A DNA stretch of 64,000 nt from Myxococcales bacterium (GCA_020632975.1 JACKEL010000014.1:62001-126000), one strand, 5' to 3'; positions 8,251-17,105 are shown, counted from the first letter of the stretch. Notes: generated by a model from the sequence alone, not told the origin. Numbers and translations are program-made.

Positions 8251-10020
8251 TTACGGTTTGCGAGGCGCGACCGAAGAAGCGGGCTTGGAAGTGGCGGCAG
8301 GGCGGGTCGATGGAACAGGCGTGCGACGGAGGACGGGGGAGCGTGGGAGTGCTTTGATCGAGCCGCCTTGTAGGGCTGCTTGAAGCTCCTTGGGCGGGAT
8401 CATGCTTGTGTAAAGTTTGCCATTCATGCGGAAGGCTGGGGTCCCACGGAGTTTATAGCGTTGTCCTGCTTCGATGTCGCTTTGGATGTGGGCGTTGGTG
8501 GCATTTTGATCAAGACAAGCTTGGAAAGCCTTGCGATCCAGACCCATGTAGAAAGACCAGTCGATGATGCGCTGCTTGTCGAGTTTTTTGTGCGTTTGGT
8601 AAAGCAGGTCGTTCATGGGCCAGAATTGCTTTTGTTTTCCAGCGCACTCGGCGGCTTGCGCAAGGAGGCAAGCTTTTTGGTGGAAGGGTCTTTTGACCAT
8701 GGAGTTGCAGGATTGATCCAGCGGGAAGTGGCGGTGGATCAAGCGGACCTTGCCTTTGTTCTGGCGCACCAACTCGCGAAGTTTTTCGTGTGCGAGGCGG
8801 CAGAAGGGGCACTCGTAGTCAGCGAACTCCTCAATGGTGACGACGGGTTTCTCTGCGCCAATCCAAGCGCTACCTTCGGGGGTTGTGCCTTGGGGCAGGT
8901 CGTCGTCTTGACCTTTGAGGAAGAAGCTCGGCGTACCTTGGACCATTCGTTTGGTGCCATCTTTGAGGTCTTGGGCAACGTATTCTTTTGCGGCTTCGCT
9001 GGTGACGCACTGCGAAAAGGTGCTTACGTCGAGGCCCATCTCTTTGGCCTTGTCCGCGAGTCCATCTTTGCTGAGACGCTTGCCTTGGAGGTAAAGCATG
9101 TCGTTGAAAGACCAGAACTTTCCTTGTTGGGCTGCACAGTAGGCCGCGTAAGCCATGGTACAGGCTTTTGCGTGGAAAGGCTGTTGAATCGTGGGATTAC
9201 AGGCTTGGTCGAGGGGGTAGTGACGGTGGATCACCCGAACGGTGTCCGTGGCATCAGCGATGAGTTGGCGAAGTTGGAAGTTCGCGCGCTGACAAAAAGG
9301 ACATTCGTAGTCAGAGAATGTCGTGATCGTAAAGGCCGGAAGCGTCGAGCCGATCCAAGGGTGGCCTTTTTCGTCAGCTCCGTTGGGGAGCTGCGCAAGG
9401 TTCACTGTGCTGGGTTGTTTGACTTGGGGGCCCGCATTTTTCTCCCAGTATTTGGGATAAGCGAGCGGGATCAACACAGCCACAAAGCCGACAAGCAAGG
9501 TGTACTGAAGCTTACTTGTGGACCACTCGATCCCTGCGGCAAGGGCCGTCCCTAGGGAGTGTTCTTGCTGCTTGATCATCACCCACGTCATCGCGAGAAG
9601 TATCGGGTTGATCACGTAGGTGGTGAGGCAAAGGATACAAAGGGCATCCACATGCTTAAAAGAGAGGTAGCCCATCCAAGCGCTTGTCAGGGTGCTTACG
9701 CCTGTGAAGAAGAACAAGATCCCCAACAGTGCTGGGCTTCTTGCTGCGCGGAGACGCCCAAGTAGAGCGGTCAACAGGATCAAGAGATAACCAAAGAGAC
9801 CCCAAACGGAGACAGGCGCATCAAGAAAACGCGAGTAAGTGCTTCGTGCGACATTGTCGCAGTTGAAGCGAGCGTTGGGAGAGCAAAAGCTTTGGTGGGT
9901 GGGGTCGAGGTTGGCTTTGACGTGGATGTACGTAAGATCGACAGATAGAGCGATACCGATCAAAGTCAAAAGCAACAACACCACCCATGGGGCGTTGGAA
10001 GGGCTGGTCTTTTTCACCAT
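8251..10020 (-). CDS. VKOR domain fused to two DsbA-like thioredoxin domains
   Basis: About 589 residues forming a self-contained disulfide-generating protein. The N-terminal part is a vitamin K epoxide reductase/DsbB-type membrane domain: several helices, a loop with the Cys pair FCSPNARFNC, and a CILC quinone-proximal motif near residue 130. It is followed by two consecutive DsbA-like domains, each starting with a FxDYECPFC active site (CPFC) and each carrying the RHYPLDQ.CN or RHFPLDQSCN loop and a cis-Pro region (GTPSFF, GTPAF). The end is Pro/Ser/Thr/Arg-rich. VKOR would reoxidise the attached DsbA modules with quinone. The ATG at 10020 gives a natural VKOR N-terminus; a TTG at 10077 is the alternative. 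Confidence 0.87.
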   Translation of the reverse strand: MVKKTSPSNAPWVVLLLLTLIGIALSVDLTYIHVKANLDPTHQSFCSPNARFNCDNVARSTYSRFLDAPVSVWGLFGYLLILLTALLGRLRAARSPALLGILFFFTGVSTLTSAWMGYLSFKHVDALCILCLTTYVINPILLAMTWVMIKQQEHSLGTALAAGIEWSTSKLQYTLLVGFVAVLIPLAYPKYWEKNAGPQVKQPSTVNLAQLPNGADEKGHPWIGSTLPAFTITTFSDYECPFCQRANFQLRQLIADATDTVRVIHRHYPLDQACNPTIQQPFHAKACTMAYAAYCAAQQGKFWSFNDMLYLQGKRLSKDGLADKAKEMGLDVSTFSQCVTSEAAKEYVAQDLKDGTKRMVQGTPSFFLKGQDDDLPQGTTPEGSAWIGAEKPVVTIEEFADYECPFCRLAHEKLRELVRQNKGKVRLIHRHFPLDQSCNSMVKRPFHQKACLLAQAAECAGKQKQFWPMNDLLYQTHKKLDKQRIIDWSFYMGLDRKAFQACLDQNATNAHIQSDIEAGQRYKLRGTPAFRMNGKLYTSMIPPKELQAALQGGSIKALPRSPVLRRTPVPSTRPAATSKPASSVAPRKP

Positions 10021-10134
10021 GGTTCTGATGCTCGATAGCTGCGAGAGGTTTGTGTGGAAGGAGACGCCGAGACCCAAGAGGCAAGGTCTGGTGATGCGTT
10101 GTGGCGTCCCTTGACTACGGGGAGAGCGGCTTGA

Positions 10135-11622
10135 TCAGTAAGCGCGTGCAAAGATCGCGATCTGCCGCGTCTCTTTTCCTGTGTAGAAGCAACGTCCCAC
10201 AGGTCCATCTTGTTCCCCGAGGGGATAACAACGATGAGTGAACTTGAGATCTTCTTTGATCTTGTCTTCGTCTTCGTTGCTGCCAGCCCAGTAAACTTTG
10301 AGGAATCCGCCTTTTTCTTCAGCGACACGCTTGAATGTCTCAAGGTCAGGGATATCCGAGTGCGTGTTGGCATTACGGAAATCAAGGGCTTGTTGGTAGA
10401 GACCTTGTTGTACTTCGTCGAGGAATCCTTCGATGTGCCCGACAATACCTTCCATCGAGACGCCAAAGACTTTGCCTTCTTTGCCAGGAAGGTGGCGTCG
10501 TGCGACGACAACGCACTGTTTTTCCACGTCTTTGGGGCCGATCTCGATACGAAGGGGAACACCACGCATCTCCCAGTCATTGAACTTGAAGCCAGGCGTG
10601 AGGTGATCGCGTGTGTCGAGTTTGACGCGGATACCCGCTTGTTTGAGCTGGGCAAAGACATCGTCTGCTTGTTTCATCACAACGTCGCGCTCTGCATCTT
10701 TGCGCCAGATGGGGACGATCGCGACTTGGATGGGAGCCATCTTGGGAGGGATACGCAGACCTTTGTCATCGCCGTGGGCCATGATGATCGCGCCCACAAA
10801 ACGGGTGCTTACGCCCCAAGATGTGGTGTGTGCGAGTTGTTGGACGTTGTTTTCATCGAGGAACTGGATCCCAAAGGCGCGAGAGAAGTTTTGGCCGAGA
10901 TAGTGGGAGGTTCCTGATTGCAAGGCCCAAGCGTTGCCCATCATCGCTTCGATGGTAAAGGTGCTTAGGGCGCCCGCAAAACGCTCGTTTTCGCTCTTTT
11001 CGCCGGGGATGACGGGGATGGCTGCGTAGTCTCGTGCGAGTTCTACATAGACATCGAGCATCTTGAGGGTTTCTTCCATGGCTTCTTCTTGGGTGGCGTG
11101 GGCGGTGTGCCCTTCTTGCCACAAAAACTCCATGGTGCGGAGGAAAGGACGTGTACGCATCTCCCAACGAACGACGTTGGCCCATTGGTTGATGAGCAAA
11201 GGAAGATCGCGGTAGCTATTGACCCAACGCGCGAAGGTATGGCCGATGATGGTCTCGGAGGTGGGACGAATGACCAAGGGTTCTTCGAGAGGAGAAGCGG
11301 GTTTGAGGCCGCCTTCTCCGTCTGCTTCGAGGCGCGAGTGGGTGACGACAGCGCACTCTTTGGCGAAGCCTTCGACGTGTTCAGCTTCTTTTTCGAGGTA
11401 GCTTTTGGGGATAAAGAGAGGGAAGTAGGCGTTTTGGTGGCCTGTTTCTTTGAAACGGCGGTCCAAGATGTCGCGAATGGCTTCCCATAGGGCATATCCG
11501 TAAGGTCGGATCACCATACATCCCCGAACAGGCGAGTTTTCGGCCAGCTCAGCTTCACGCAAAACATCCAAATACCAGCGGCTAAAGTCGTCAGAGCGAG
11601 GGGTGATCGCTGTCTCTGCCAT
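10135..11622 (-). CDS. proS: Prolyl-tRNA synthetase, archaeal/eukaryotic type (ProS type 3)
   Basis: Charges tRNA-Pro. The 495-residue length and the lack of an inserted editing domain identify the short archaeal/eukaryote-like ProS rather than the long bacterial form. Class II motifs are visible: motif 2 around VVRWEMRTRPFLRTMEFLWQEGHTAH, and the motif 3 region GLRIPPKMAPIQVAIVPI leading into the anticodon-binding domain. The ATG at 11622 has GGAG about 8 bases upstream; 13 extra residues from an earlier start are not family-like. A 6-bp hairpin (GCTCCC/GGGAGC) lies upstream at about 11674-11694 with no obvious role. The 347 bp to the divergent TPR gene hold no convincing gene, although a short frame at 11767-11967 exists. 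Confidence 0.95.
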   Translation of the reverse strand: MAETAITPRSDDFSRWYLDVLREAELAENSPVRGCMVIRPYGYALWEAIRDILDRRFKETGHQNAYFPLFIPKSYLEKEAEHVEGFAKECAVVTHSRLEADGEGGLKPASPLEEPLVIRPTSETIIGHTFARWVNSYRDLPLLINQWANVVRWEMRTRPFLRTMEFLWQEGHTAHATQEEAMEETLKMLDVYVELARDYAAIPVIPGEKSENERFAGALSTFTIEAMMGNAWALQSGTSHYLGQNFSRAFGIQFLDENNVQQLAHTTSWGVSTRFVGAIIMAHGDDKGLRIPPKMAPIQVAIVPIWRKDAERDVVMKQADDVFAQLKQAGIRVKLDTRDHLTPGFKFNDWEMRGVPLRIEIGPKDVEKQCVVVARRHLPGKEGKVFGVSMEGIVGHIEGFLDEVQQGLYQQALDFRNANTHSDIPDLETFKRVAEEKGGFLKVYWAGSNEDEDKIKEDLKFTHRCYPLGEQDGPVGRCFYTGKETRQIAIFARAY

Positions 11623-11969
11623 CCTTGATCTCCATTTTATCGGTTGGATGAGGCAATCCATCCTAGTCTTGGCTCCCCTGTTTTATGGGAGCTTGAGGGA
11701 AAAGAAGTTGCCTCTGTTAACATTGTTCTTTTGAAAGATCAATGATGCAACGAGCAACCACCTTGCTTGGTGCGGCATCCTATAACCGAATTGGATATGT
11801 TTTTGTTTTTGATCGTCTGTAGGTTGGATTCTTTTCGTGAAGGGTCGCGGAAAGAGATGGACGTGATCTGTGTTCGTTGGGCCGAGGGGCTTTCGACACT
11901 TGAACTTTATGTAAGGAGGAAAAAGGAGATGTTGAGGATGATTTTTGCGAAGCATCGGGGGCTTTGAGC

Positions 11970-12707
11970 ATGTTTTCGCATGTGAAGGCTTTTCGTGAAG
12001 AGCCACCGTTGATGGCGACGGAACGGCTTGCTTTGTTTACCCTGTCCGACCAGTGGGGGGAGGTCAGGTGCGCGATGTTACAAAGATTTTTTTATGCAAT
12101 GGATCTGGGGGAATGGGAACAAGCTGAAAGTTTGCTCCCAAGTTTGGAGTCTGTAGGTGGAGAAAATACGCTGTGGAGCCGCGTTTTAGAGGCTTCGCGG
12201 GGGTTGGCTTGCCGCGAAGAAGCACTCAAGCTTGTTCGCCATGTGATGTGCAAAGCACCTCGCTGTGTTGGGCTGTATCACGCGGTGAGTCGGCTCTTTC
12301 TCCAGTTGCGAAACATTGAACAAGCTGAATATTGGTGGTCGATTGGTACCAAGATCGACCCGCACAACGGCCTTTTGTGGTTGTTGGGTGCACGGATCGC
12401 CTTGGCCCAAGATCATACAGAGATTGCAAACTTTCGTATCCAAAGTGCTACGCGATTTTTAGGGGAAGAGGATCGCTTGTTACAACGAGCCCTTGGGCGT
12501 TTGGATATGGCCAAAGCATGTCATCTCTGGGGTGAAGGCCAACACGAACAAGCCCTGTTTTGGATGCGTCGGGCTTTGCGCTACGATCCGACTTGGGCTG
12601 AACCTTGGGAAGCTTTGTCAGGCTACCTCGATTCTCTCGGTTGCAAAGAGCGCGCAGCTTGGTACGCAACAGAGGCCCGTTTGCGGCGCAAAGAAGTGCT
12701 GGCTTGA
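11970..12707 (+). CDS. TPR-like helical repeat protein
   Basis: A 245-residue soluble protein made of paired helices with TPR-like periodicity: ALxxDLGEWEQAESLL, then NIEQAEYWWSIGTKIDPHN, and GQHEQALFWMRRALRYDPTWAEPWEAL, which is a clear TPR unit near the C-terminus. No signal peptide is evident. TPR proteins mediate protein contacts and the partner is unknown. A run of G precedes the ATG at 11970; a TTG two codons earlier is possible. Short repeats begin directly after its stop. Confidence 0.65.
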   Translation: MFSHVKAFREEPPLMATERLALFTLSDQWGEVRCAMLQRFFYAMDLGEWEQAESLLPSLESVGGENTLWSRVLEASRGLACREEALKLVRHVMCKAPRCVGLYHAVSRLFLQLRNIEQAEYWWSIGTKIDPHNGLLWLLGARIALAQDHTEIANFRIQSATRFLGEEDRLLQRALGRLDMAKACHLWGEGQHEQALFWMRRALRYDPTWAEPWEALSGYLDSLGCKERAAWYATEARLRRKEVLA

Positions 12708-12745
12708 TATAGCCCTATCATGGGGAGAGATGGACAGATAGATGG

Positions 12746-12841
12746 GGCGGAGGCCAAAGGAATCTCCCTCTATCCGAGGCGGAGGCCAAAGGAATCTCCC
12801 TCTATCCGAGGCGGAGGCCAAAGGAATCTCCCTCTATCCGA
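12746..12841. repeat. Three tandem copies of a 32-bp repeat
   Basis: Three identical head-to-tail units of 32 bp, each containing GGCGGAGGCC, then AAAGGAATCT and CCCTCTATCC. They follow the TPR gene stop by about 40 bp and run directly into the first of two hairpin repeats. The open frames through the array are repeat artefacts. Identity between copies points to recent expansion. Confidence 0.9.
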
Positions 12842-12910
12842 GGCGGGCCTCCGTGCCCGCCCGAAATGCTGTGGATATCATTCTATCTGGGGCGGGCCTC
12901 CGTGCCCGCC
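12842..12910. repeat. Two copies of the GC-rich hairpin repeat (family also at 21.07-21.30 kb)
   Basis: Copies at 12842-12861 and 12891-12910 have arms ending GGCGGGC and GCCCGCC around CTCCGT, a near-perfect hairpin. The spacer contains GGATATCATTC, and a closely related GGATATCA string also sits in the array near 21.1 kb. This marks a dispersed intergenic repeat family rather than a chance palindrome. The right end of the TnpB element is about 30 bp away. Confidence 0.85.
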
Positions 12911-12938
12911 TGAATCTAATTGGGGATAAGGAGCGAGG

Positions 12939-13010
12939 TTGACCTCCTCCCCGCCCTGAAGGGTGGGGATTCCCCCTCTCACGAAGGTTGTTTTCCTGCT
13001 TCATCGAAGC
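12939..13010 (-). ncRNA. Predicted omega RNA 3' part / right end of the TnpB element
   Basis: In IS605-type elements the guide RNA overlaps the 3' end of tnpB and the right end. Here the stem-loop between about 12945 and 12968 and the terminal AGGAGGTCAA fit that form. By this model the guide would be read from 12938 downward on the minus strand (about 12938-12919), which lies in the spacer next to the hairpin repeats. The 5' limit of the RNA cannot be set by eye. Confidence 0.5.
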
Positions 13011-14157
13011 CACTTTGGAAGAGAGACAGTTGTCTTTCTGCCAAGAGGTGGCTTTCTCCACAGGCTTGAACCGCCAGCCCGGCGGCACATTTGATGTTGA
13101 GCGCGGCGTTGATGTCTCGATCGTGTTTCGCACCACACCTCGGGCAATTCCACATTCTGACATCTAAGGGAAGAGCTTCAAGGACATGGCCACAACAGCT
13201 GCAAGTTTTCGACGATGGGAACCAACGGTCTACCTTTACCAGTTGTCTGCCATACCACTCTGCTTTGTACTCCAACATCCCCACAAAACGGCTCCATCCC
13301 ACATCGCTGATACCACGAGACAACTTGCGATTTTTCACCATGTTCCCCACGGCAAGGGTTTCGATGCCTATCGCTTGGTTTTCGCGGAGCAGGCGCGTCG
13401 AAAGCTGATGCAGGAAATCTCTTCTCTTGTCGGCGATCTGGGCATGGATGCGGGCGACTTTTATCCGTGCTTTTTCTCGATTCTTCGAGCCTTTCTGCTT
13501 TTTGGCAAGTTGACGTTGGGCTTTGGCCAGCCTTTGAAGGTCATGTTCAAGATAGCGGGGATTTTCGACTTTTTCACCGTCACTCGCGGTCAAAAAGTGG
13601 GTGAGACCGAGGTCGATTCCGATGCTTTTGTTTTGGGCGGGAAAAGGTTGAGGGTCCAGCTCAACCGTAAAACTTACAAAGTACCGTCCAGCGGTATCTT
13701 TGAGAATCGTGGCTGTTTTGGGAGCAGAAGGAAGGGGTCGACTGAAGCGAACATCGAAAGGCTGCTTGATCTTGGCGAAGAAGAGTTCTCCCTCAAAGAT
13801 GCGGAAAGCGTGGGTGGTGTAAGAGATAGATTGGTCGCCGCGTCTTTTTTTGAAGCGTGGTCGTTTGTTTCGCTTGGAGAAACAGTGGTTCCAAGCCTTG
13901 TCAAGGTGTCGTAAGGTTTGTTGAAGTGGATCGGAAGAGACGTCTTTGAGCCAAGAGTAGTCTTGTTGTTTCTTGAGTGTGGTGAGTTGTTTGGAGAGAG
14001 CGACCATGTTAGGGCGTTTGTCAGCCGCAGAGATGGCATCCAGTTGTTTTTTGAGTCCCCAGTTGTAAACAAAGCGAACACAGCCGAACTCTTTTGCGAG
14101 ATGGGCTTTTTGTTCGAGAGTCGGATAGATGCGATATTTATAGCGAACTTTTTTCAT
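12979..14157 (-). CDS. tnpB: TnpB RNA-guided nuclease (IS605-type, Cas12 ancestor family)
   Basis: A 392-residue protein of full family length. The RuvC-like site is complete: Asp182 (GIDLG), Glu266 (GIETLAV) and an Asp in HDRDINAALNI (346/348). A zinc ribbon with Cys319/Cys322 and Cys338/Cys341 lies between them. The N-terminal HTH_OrfB-like part (KYRIYPTLEQK...FVYNWGL) is intact. TnpB cuts DNA next to a short target motif using the omega RNA and helps keep its element at the donor site. There are no frameshifts or stops, so it should be active as far as the sequence shows. Confidence 0.93.
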   Translation of the reverse strand: MKKVRYKYRIYPTLEQKAHLAKEFGCVRFVYNWGLKKQLDAISAADKRPNMVALSKQLTTLKKQQDYSWLKDVSSDPLQQTLRHLDKAWNHCFSKRNKRPRFKKRRGDQSISYTTHAFRIFEGELFFAKIKQPFDVRFSRPLPSAPKTATILKDTAGRYFVSFTVELDPQPFPAQNKSIGIDLGLTHFLTASDGEKVENPRYLEHDLQRLAKAQRQLAKKQKGSKNREKARIKVARIHAQIADKRRDFLHQLSTRLLRENQAIGIETLAVGNMVKNRKLSRGISDVGWSRFVGMLEYKAEWYGRQLVKVDRWFPSSKTCSCCGHVLEALPLDVRMWNCPRCGAKHDRDINAALNIKCAAGLAVQACGESHLLAERQLSLFQSGFDEAGKQPS

Positions 14158-14296
14158 GGGGAACCAACAGAAGTAGGTTTGTTTTTTTGTAAGCCTTACC
14201 TACAAACTCTGTCATATCATGTCACACGTTTACACAAAAGGAGAACGGCGTTTCCTCCCCTGCCTGAACGCAGGGGGCTCCGCGCCTAAAAAAAGG

Positions 14297-15340
14297 ATGA
14301 GATATCGTTATTTTTTTCGGCAGGATCGCGGATGGTGTGGGAGATGGTGGGCGGTACTGGTTGGGTTGTGGATGATATCTTGTTCCTCGCAGGTTTGGGC
14401 AGAGGGTTCAGGGCCCGTGATTACGGGGTTTGTGGACTCGGGGTTTGTGCTGACAGCGAGGCCAAACCAAGCTTTGTCGATGGGTTGGTCTCTCAATGAG
14501 ATCGAGTTTCAGATCTCGCACAAATGGTCGCAACACGTTCGGGCGCGTGTGGCAGTCAACTACCTTCCAAGTACGACAGATCAGGTCGATGCGTTGTGGT
14601 TGATGGACCAGCTTCTTCAAGAGGCTTGGGTCGAACTCAAGACGGGATTTGGTGGAGGCTGGGAAGGATATGCGGTTGCGGGGCGGTACTTTGCGACGAT
14701 GGGTTGGGACGCTGTGAACACGGTGGATCGTTTGCAAGCGACGGGAAGCTTTGGGCAGCAGATCACGCCAAATACGTTTGTGGGTCTCAAGGCAGGGGTG
14801 CGAAGTTCGTTTTTCGATGTCCATCTGCAAGTCGTCAATGGTTGGGATACATTGGCGCAGCCAGGAGATACGCTAGGGTTTGGTGGATCGGTGGGGCTGA
14901 ACTTCGCATTTTTTCGGGCGAGCCTGTCTTATACAAGTGCCCGTGGTTCGGGGATCTTGCCGCGTTTTACAGCGGAGCGGCTGCACTTGATGGACTTTCA
15001 CTTTACGATACCTTTGTGGGGAGAGCGGATCTTGCTTGGGGCAGAGTTCTTTCTTGGGCTCTCCGAGGCGGTTTCTCCTGAAGATGCGATGATTTATGGT
15101 GCGGTAGCGTGTTTCCACATCATGCCTGTTCCATGGTTTGGCTTTACAGCGCGCTATAGTCGTTACAGTGATCGAGGTTTTGCGATTCCTACGGCGGAGC
15201 TTTTGCGGGAAGAGATCAGTTTTGCGCTGATCTCTTCGGTGACGCAGGGATTTCGTTTGATCACAGAGTATCGTTTGGATCTGGTGAATGCTCAGATCGC
15301 AAGTCATCTTTGGATGTTGAAAGGTATCTACTCTTTCTGA
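14297..15340 (+). CDS. Outer-membrane beta-barrel protein, porin-like
   Basis: A 347-residue protein with a signal peptide (residues about 15-38, ending ...SQVWAEG) and alternating amphipathic strands through the C-terminus, which ends in Phe (KGIYSF), the usual barrel-insertion signal. No family was recognised. The reading frame is open farther upstream to 14219, but that part is the left end of the TnpB element. The native start is most likely the ATG at 14297, which has AAGG directly adjacent and no well-spaced ribosome-binding site. The element therefore seems to have landed within a few bases of the start and may have removed the original leader. Confidence 0.75.
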   Translation: MRYRYFFRQDRGWCGRWWAVLVGLWMISCSSQVWAEGSGPVITGFVDSGFVLTARPNQALSMGWSLNEIEFQISHKWSQHVRARVAVNYLPSTTDQVDALWLMDQLLQEAWVELKTGFGGGWEGYAVAGRYFATMGWDAVNTVDRLQATGSFGQQITPNTFVGLKAGVRSSFFDVHLQVVNGWDTLAQPGDTLGFGGSVGLNFAFFRASLSYTSARGSGILPRFTAERLHLMDFHFTIPLWGERILLGAEFFLGLSEAVSPEDAMIYGAVACFHIMPVPWFGFTARYSRYSDRGFAIPTAELLREEISFALISSVTQGFRLITEYRLDLVNAQIASHLWMLKGIYSF

Positions 15341-15350
15341 TCTGTCGGAA

Positions 15351-16154
15351 TTATGGGGATTTCGGGGGATTGTTTTGGGTGGGTTTGGGCTTGGCTTCTT
15401 CTTCGACGAGGCGTTCTTGGGCAACGATGCGAAAAGCGAGGTGTGGGGAGAAGCCCCCTGTTTCGTAGCGGGCTCCCACACCTAATTGAAGCGCGACGAT
15501 CTTTCCAAAACGAAACTGAAATTGTGGCATGAGCAAGGCGGAGAACTCACCGTGTGTTCCATAAGCGAGGTTGGTCTCGAATCCCAAAGCGAGGTGTGGG
15601 GTGACCTCGAAAAAGATCGTTGGGTTGAGGATGCCTTGGACATGGTGGGTTTCTGTTGCAAAAGCGTGGCTGGTCTTGAGGCCAACCATACAAAAGATTG
15701 AAAAGGCGCGGTGGAAGCGGTATCCGAAGAGATAGAGGGCTGTGAGTTCGAGTTCGGTGTCTTCGAGCACGTATTCGACGATGCCTTGGATACCATGGAT
15801 AAATCGGCCTTTTGCGGCGACGCCAAAAGTGCCTTGCGCTGCGAACTTGAGTGCTTTCACGGTGGTGTTGAGGATCGGGATCTCAAGCTCGATGGCGAAG
15901 TTGTCTGTGGGGGCGTACTCGATCTCAGGTGCCCATGCGAGGCCAAGTTCTTGTTTGTGAAGTTGGATTTGGCCGAGTGCGTTGACCTCGATCTCGCCTC
16001 TTTTGGCACCTAGGCCACGAACCAGATCAAAGACCATGGGTTCGGGAATATCGGGCCCGCTCGCGTGTGCATGTCCCGCCAAAACGCAGATGATGGCTAC
16101 ACCATAAAAGTTCCAAGACAAAAGTGTCCGAAAGAATGGGGTGGTTTGTTGCAT
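15351..16154 (-). CDS. Predicted outer-membrane or envelope beta-rich protein
   Basis: A 267-residue protein with a signal peptide (residues 1-32, cleavage after GHAHA). Repeated amphipathic strands follow (LGLAWAPEIEYAPTDNFAIELEIPIL; NPTIFFEVTPHLALGFETNLAYG), then a charged Pro/Lys tail that replaces the usual aromatic terminus. The pattern suggests a barrel of the kind annotated as a transporter-like or DUF outer-membrane protein. GGAGG precedes the ATG at 16154 at good spacing. It converges with the preceding barrel gene, 10 bp apart. The 411 bp upstream (16155-16565) contain no recognisable gene or strong signal. Confidence 0.65.
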   Translation of the reverse strand: MQQTTPFFRTLLSWNFYGVAIICVLAGHAHASGPDIPEPMVFDLVRGLGAKRGEIEVNALGQIQLHKQELGLAWAPEIEYAPTDNFAIELEIPILNTTVKALKFAAQGTFGVAAKGRFIHGIQGIVEYVLEDTELELTALYLFGYRFHRAFSIFCMVGLKTSHAFATETHHVQGILNPTIFFEVTPHLALGFETNLAYGTHGEFSALLMPQFQFRFGKIVALQLGVGARYETGGFSPHLAFRIVAQERLVEEEAKPKPTQNNPPKSP

Positions 16155-16565
16155 GGTGATCCTCCAGATGATCGACGATGCGATGTGTGTGGGGTATGGC
16201 TGCTGCGCTGTTTGCGGTGTGAGCGCGTACAACACGCGATTTGATGTGCCCTCCATCATGTTTGGATGGATGGATGCTCCCGTTGTGTGAAGACGACGGC
16301 ATCGGAACTTACCGAAACACGGGGATTTGTGCTGTGTGAGGCATCGCTTTGAAAAGGCGGGGGTGGTGTGGCTCTCGTGTGTGGCGAGTACGTCGACGTT
16401 TGGGGGAAAGGTTGGCTCGGGATGAGCTTGTTGTGCATGAAAGAAACGAAATGGAGAGATAGATGCCTTGTGCTATCGCGTTGATGACACGAGGGCGCAA
16501 GAATTTATTCCCACGAAGAATGGATTGGATGGAGAGAAGATCTCTTTGGGAGGGAAGAGGGGGGA

Positions 16566-17105
16566 TTAGTCGTTTTGTTCGGGTGCGCGGAAGAGGTTGG
16601 GATCGATCAAAAGGATCAAGAAGAGCACAGGGATCATCCAAAGGGCGCGTTCAAAGCCGATGGTGGGGATCAAAAGCAACATGACCATACCAACAGCACC
16701 GACCATCAGGGTGCGAACATCCATCTCCATGCGTCCGAGGAGGCCCATGGCTTGTTCGCGGGTTTCGTGGTTGCTGTGGTTTTCGGCGAGGTCCACGAGG
16801 ACTTCGCGGGCTTGGGGATAGTTGCCTTCCTCAAAAGAAAGGGTCGCTTGTTCGAGGAGTTTTTGTCCTTGTGCGATACGCTTGCGTGCTGCTTCGCCTG
16901 CTGTTTCTTTGGGAGCCTCGATAGCTTCGACCTCGGTGATCTCGATCGTTTCTTTCTTGACGATGGTCACATTGCCTTCTTCGATCACCTCAGTGGACTC
17001 GATGATGATCTCTTCTTTGATGGCAGGTTTTTTCTTGGCCGCAACAGGAGCTGCCTTTTTGGGGGTAGCGGTTTTTTTGGGCGAAACGTTTTTCTTCTTG
17101 CTCAT
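16566..17105 (-). CDS. Small protein with Lys/Pro/Ala-rich N-terminus, short helical repeat and two C-terminal membrane helices
   Basis: A 179-residue protein. The N-terminus (1-35) is rich in Lys, Pro and Ala. Residues 38-75 are acidic and beta-branched (repeats of TIEITEV type). Residues about 80-125 form a TPR-like helical pair (EQATLSFEEGNYPQAREVLVDLAEN). Two hydrophobic helices at about 132-150 and 154-170 end the protein. No family was recognised. The start is the ATG after GAGGAG at 17105. It is divergent from rsmH. Confidence 0.6.
   Translation of the reverse strand: MSKKKNVSPKKTATPKKAAPVAAKKKPAIKEEIIIESTEVIEEGNVTIVKKETIEITEVEAIEAPKETAGEAARKRIAQGQKLLEQATLSFEEGNYPQAREVLVDLAENHSNHETREQAMGLLGRMEMDVRTLMVGAVGMVMLLLIPTIGFERALWMIPVLFLILLIDPNLFRAPEQND

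Larger units (their letters stand above)
12939..14286 (-). mobile_element. IS200/IS605-group element carrying only tnpB, with both ends recognisable
   Basis: Read along tnpB, the right end after the gene is a stem with arms CCCCACCC and GGGCGGGG around TTCA, followed by AGGAGGTCAA ending near 12939. This is the classic right-end form of these elements and would be the 3' part of the omega RNA. The left end, upstream of tnpB (about 14243-14286), holds another hairpin with CCCCTGC and GCAGGGG arms and outer GGCG/CGCC pairing. There is no tnpA, so mobility would need a transposase in trans. The exact termini are inferred from the hairpins, not from an empty-site comparison. Confidence 0.75.

Noticed and set aside
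11767..11967. 66-residue frame just before the TPR gene
   Set aside because: No convincing ribosome-binding site or protein-like pattern; it could be a leader peptide, but nothing supports it.
12720..12942. Open frames through the 32-bp repeats
   Set aside because: They are products of the repeat length and have only repeat-derived sequence.
14219..14296. N-terminal extension of the barrel protein
   Set aside because: These bases are the left end of the TnpB element, and the encoded residues do not look like a signal peptide.
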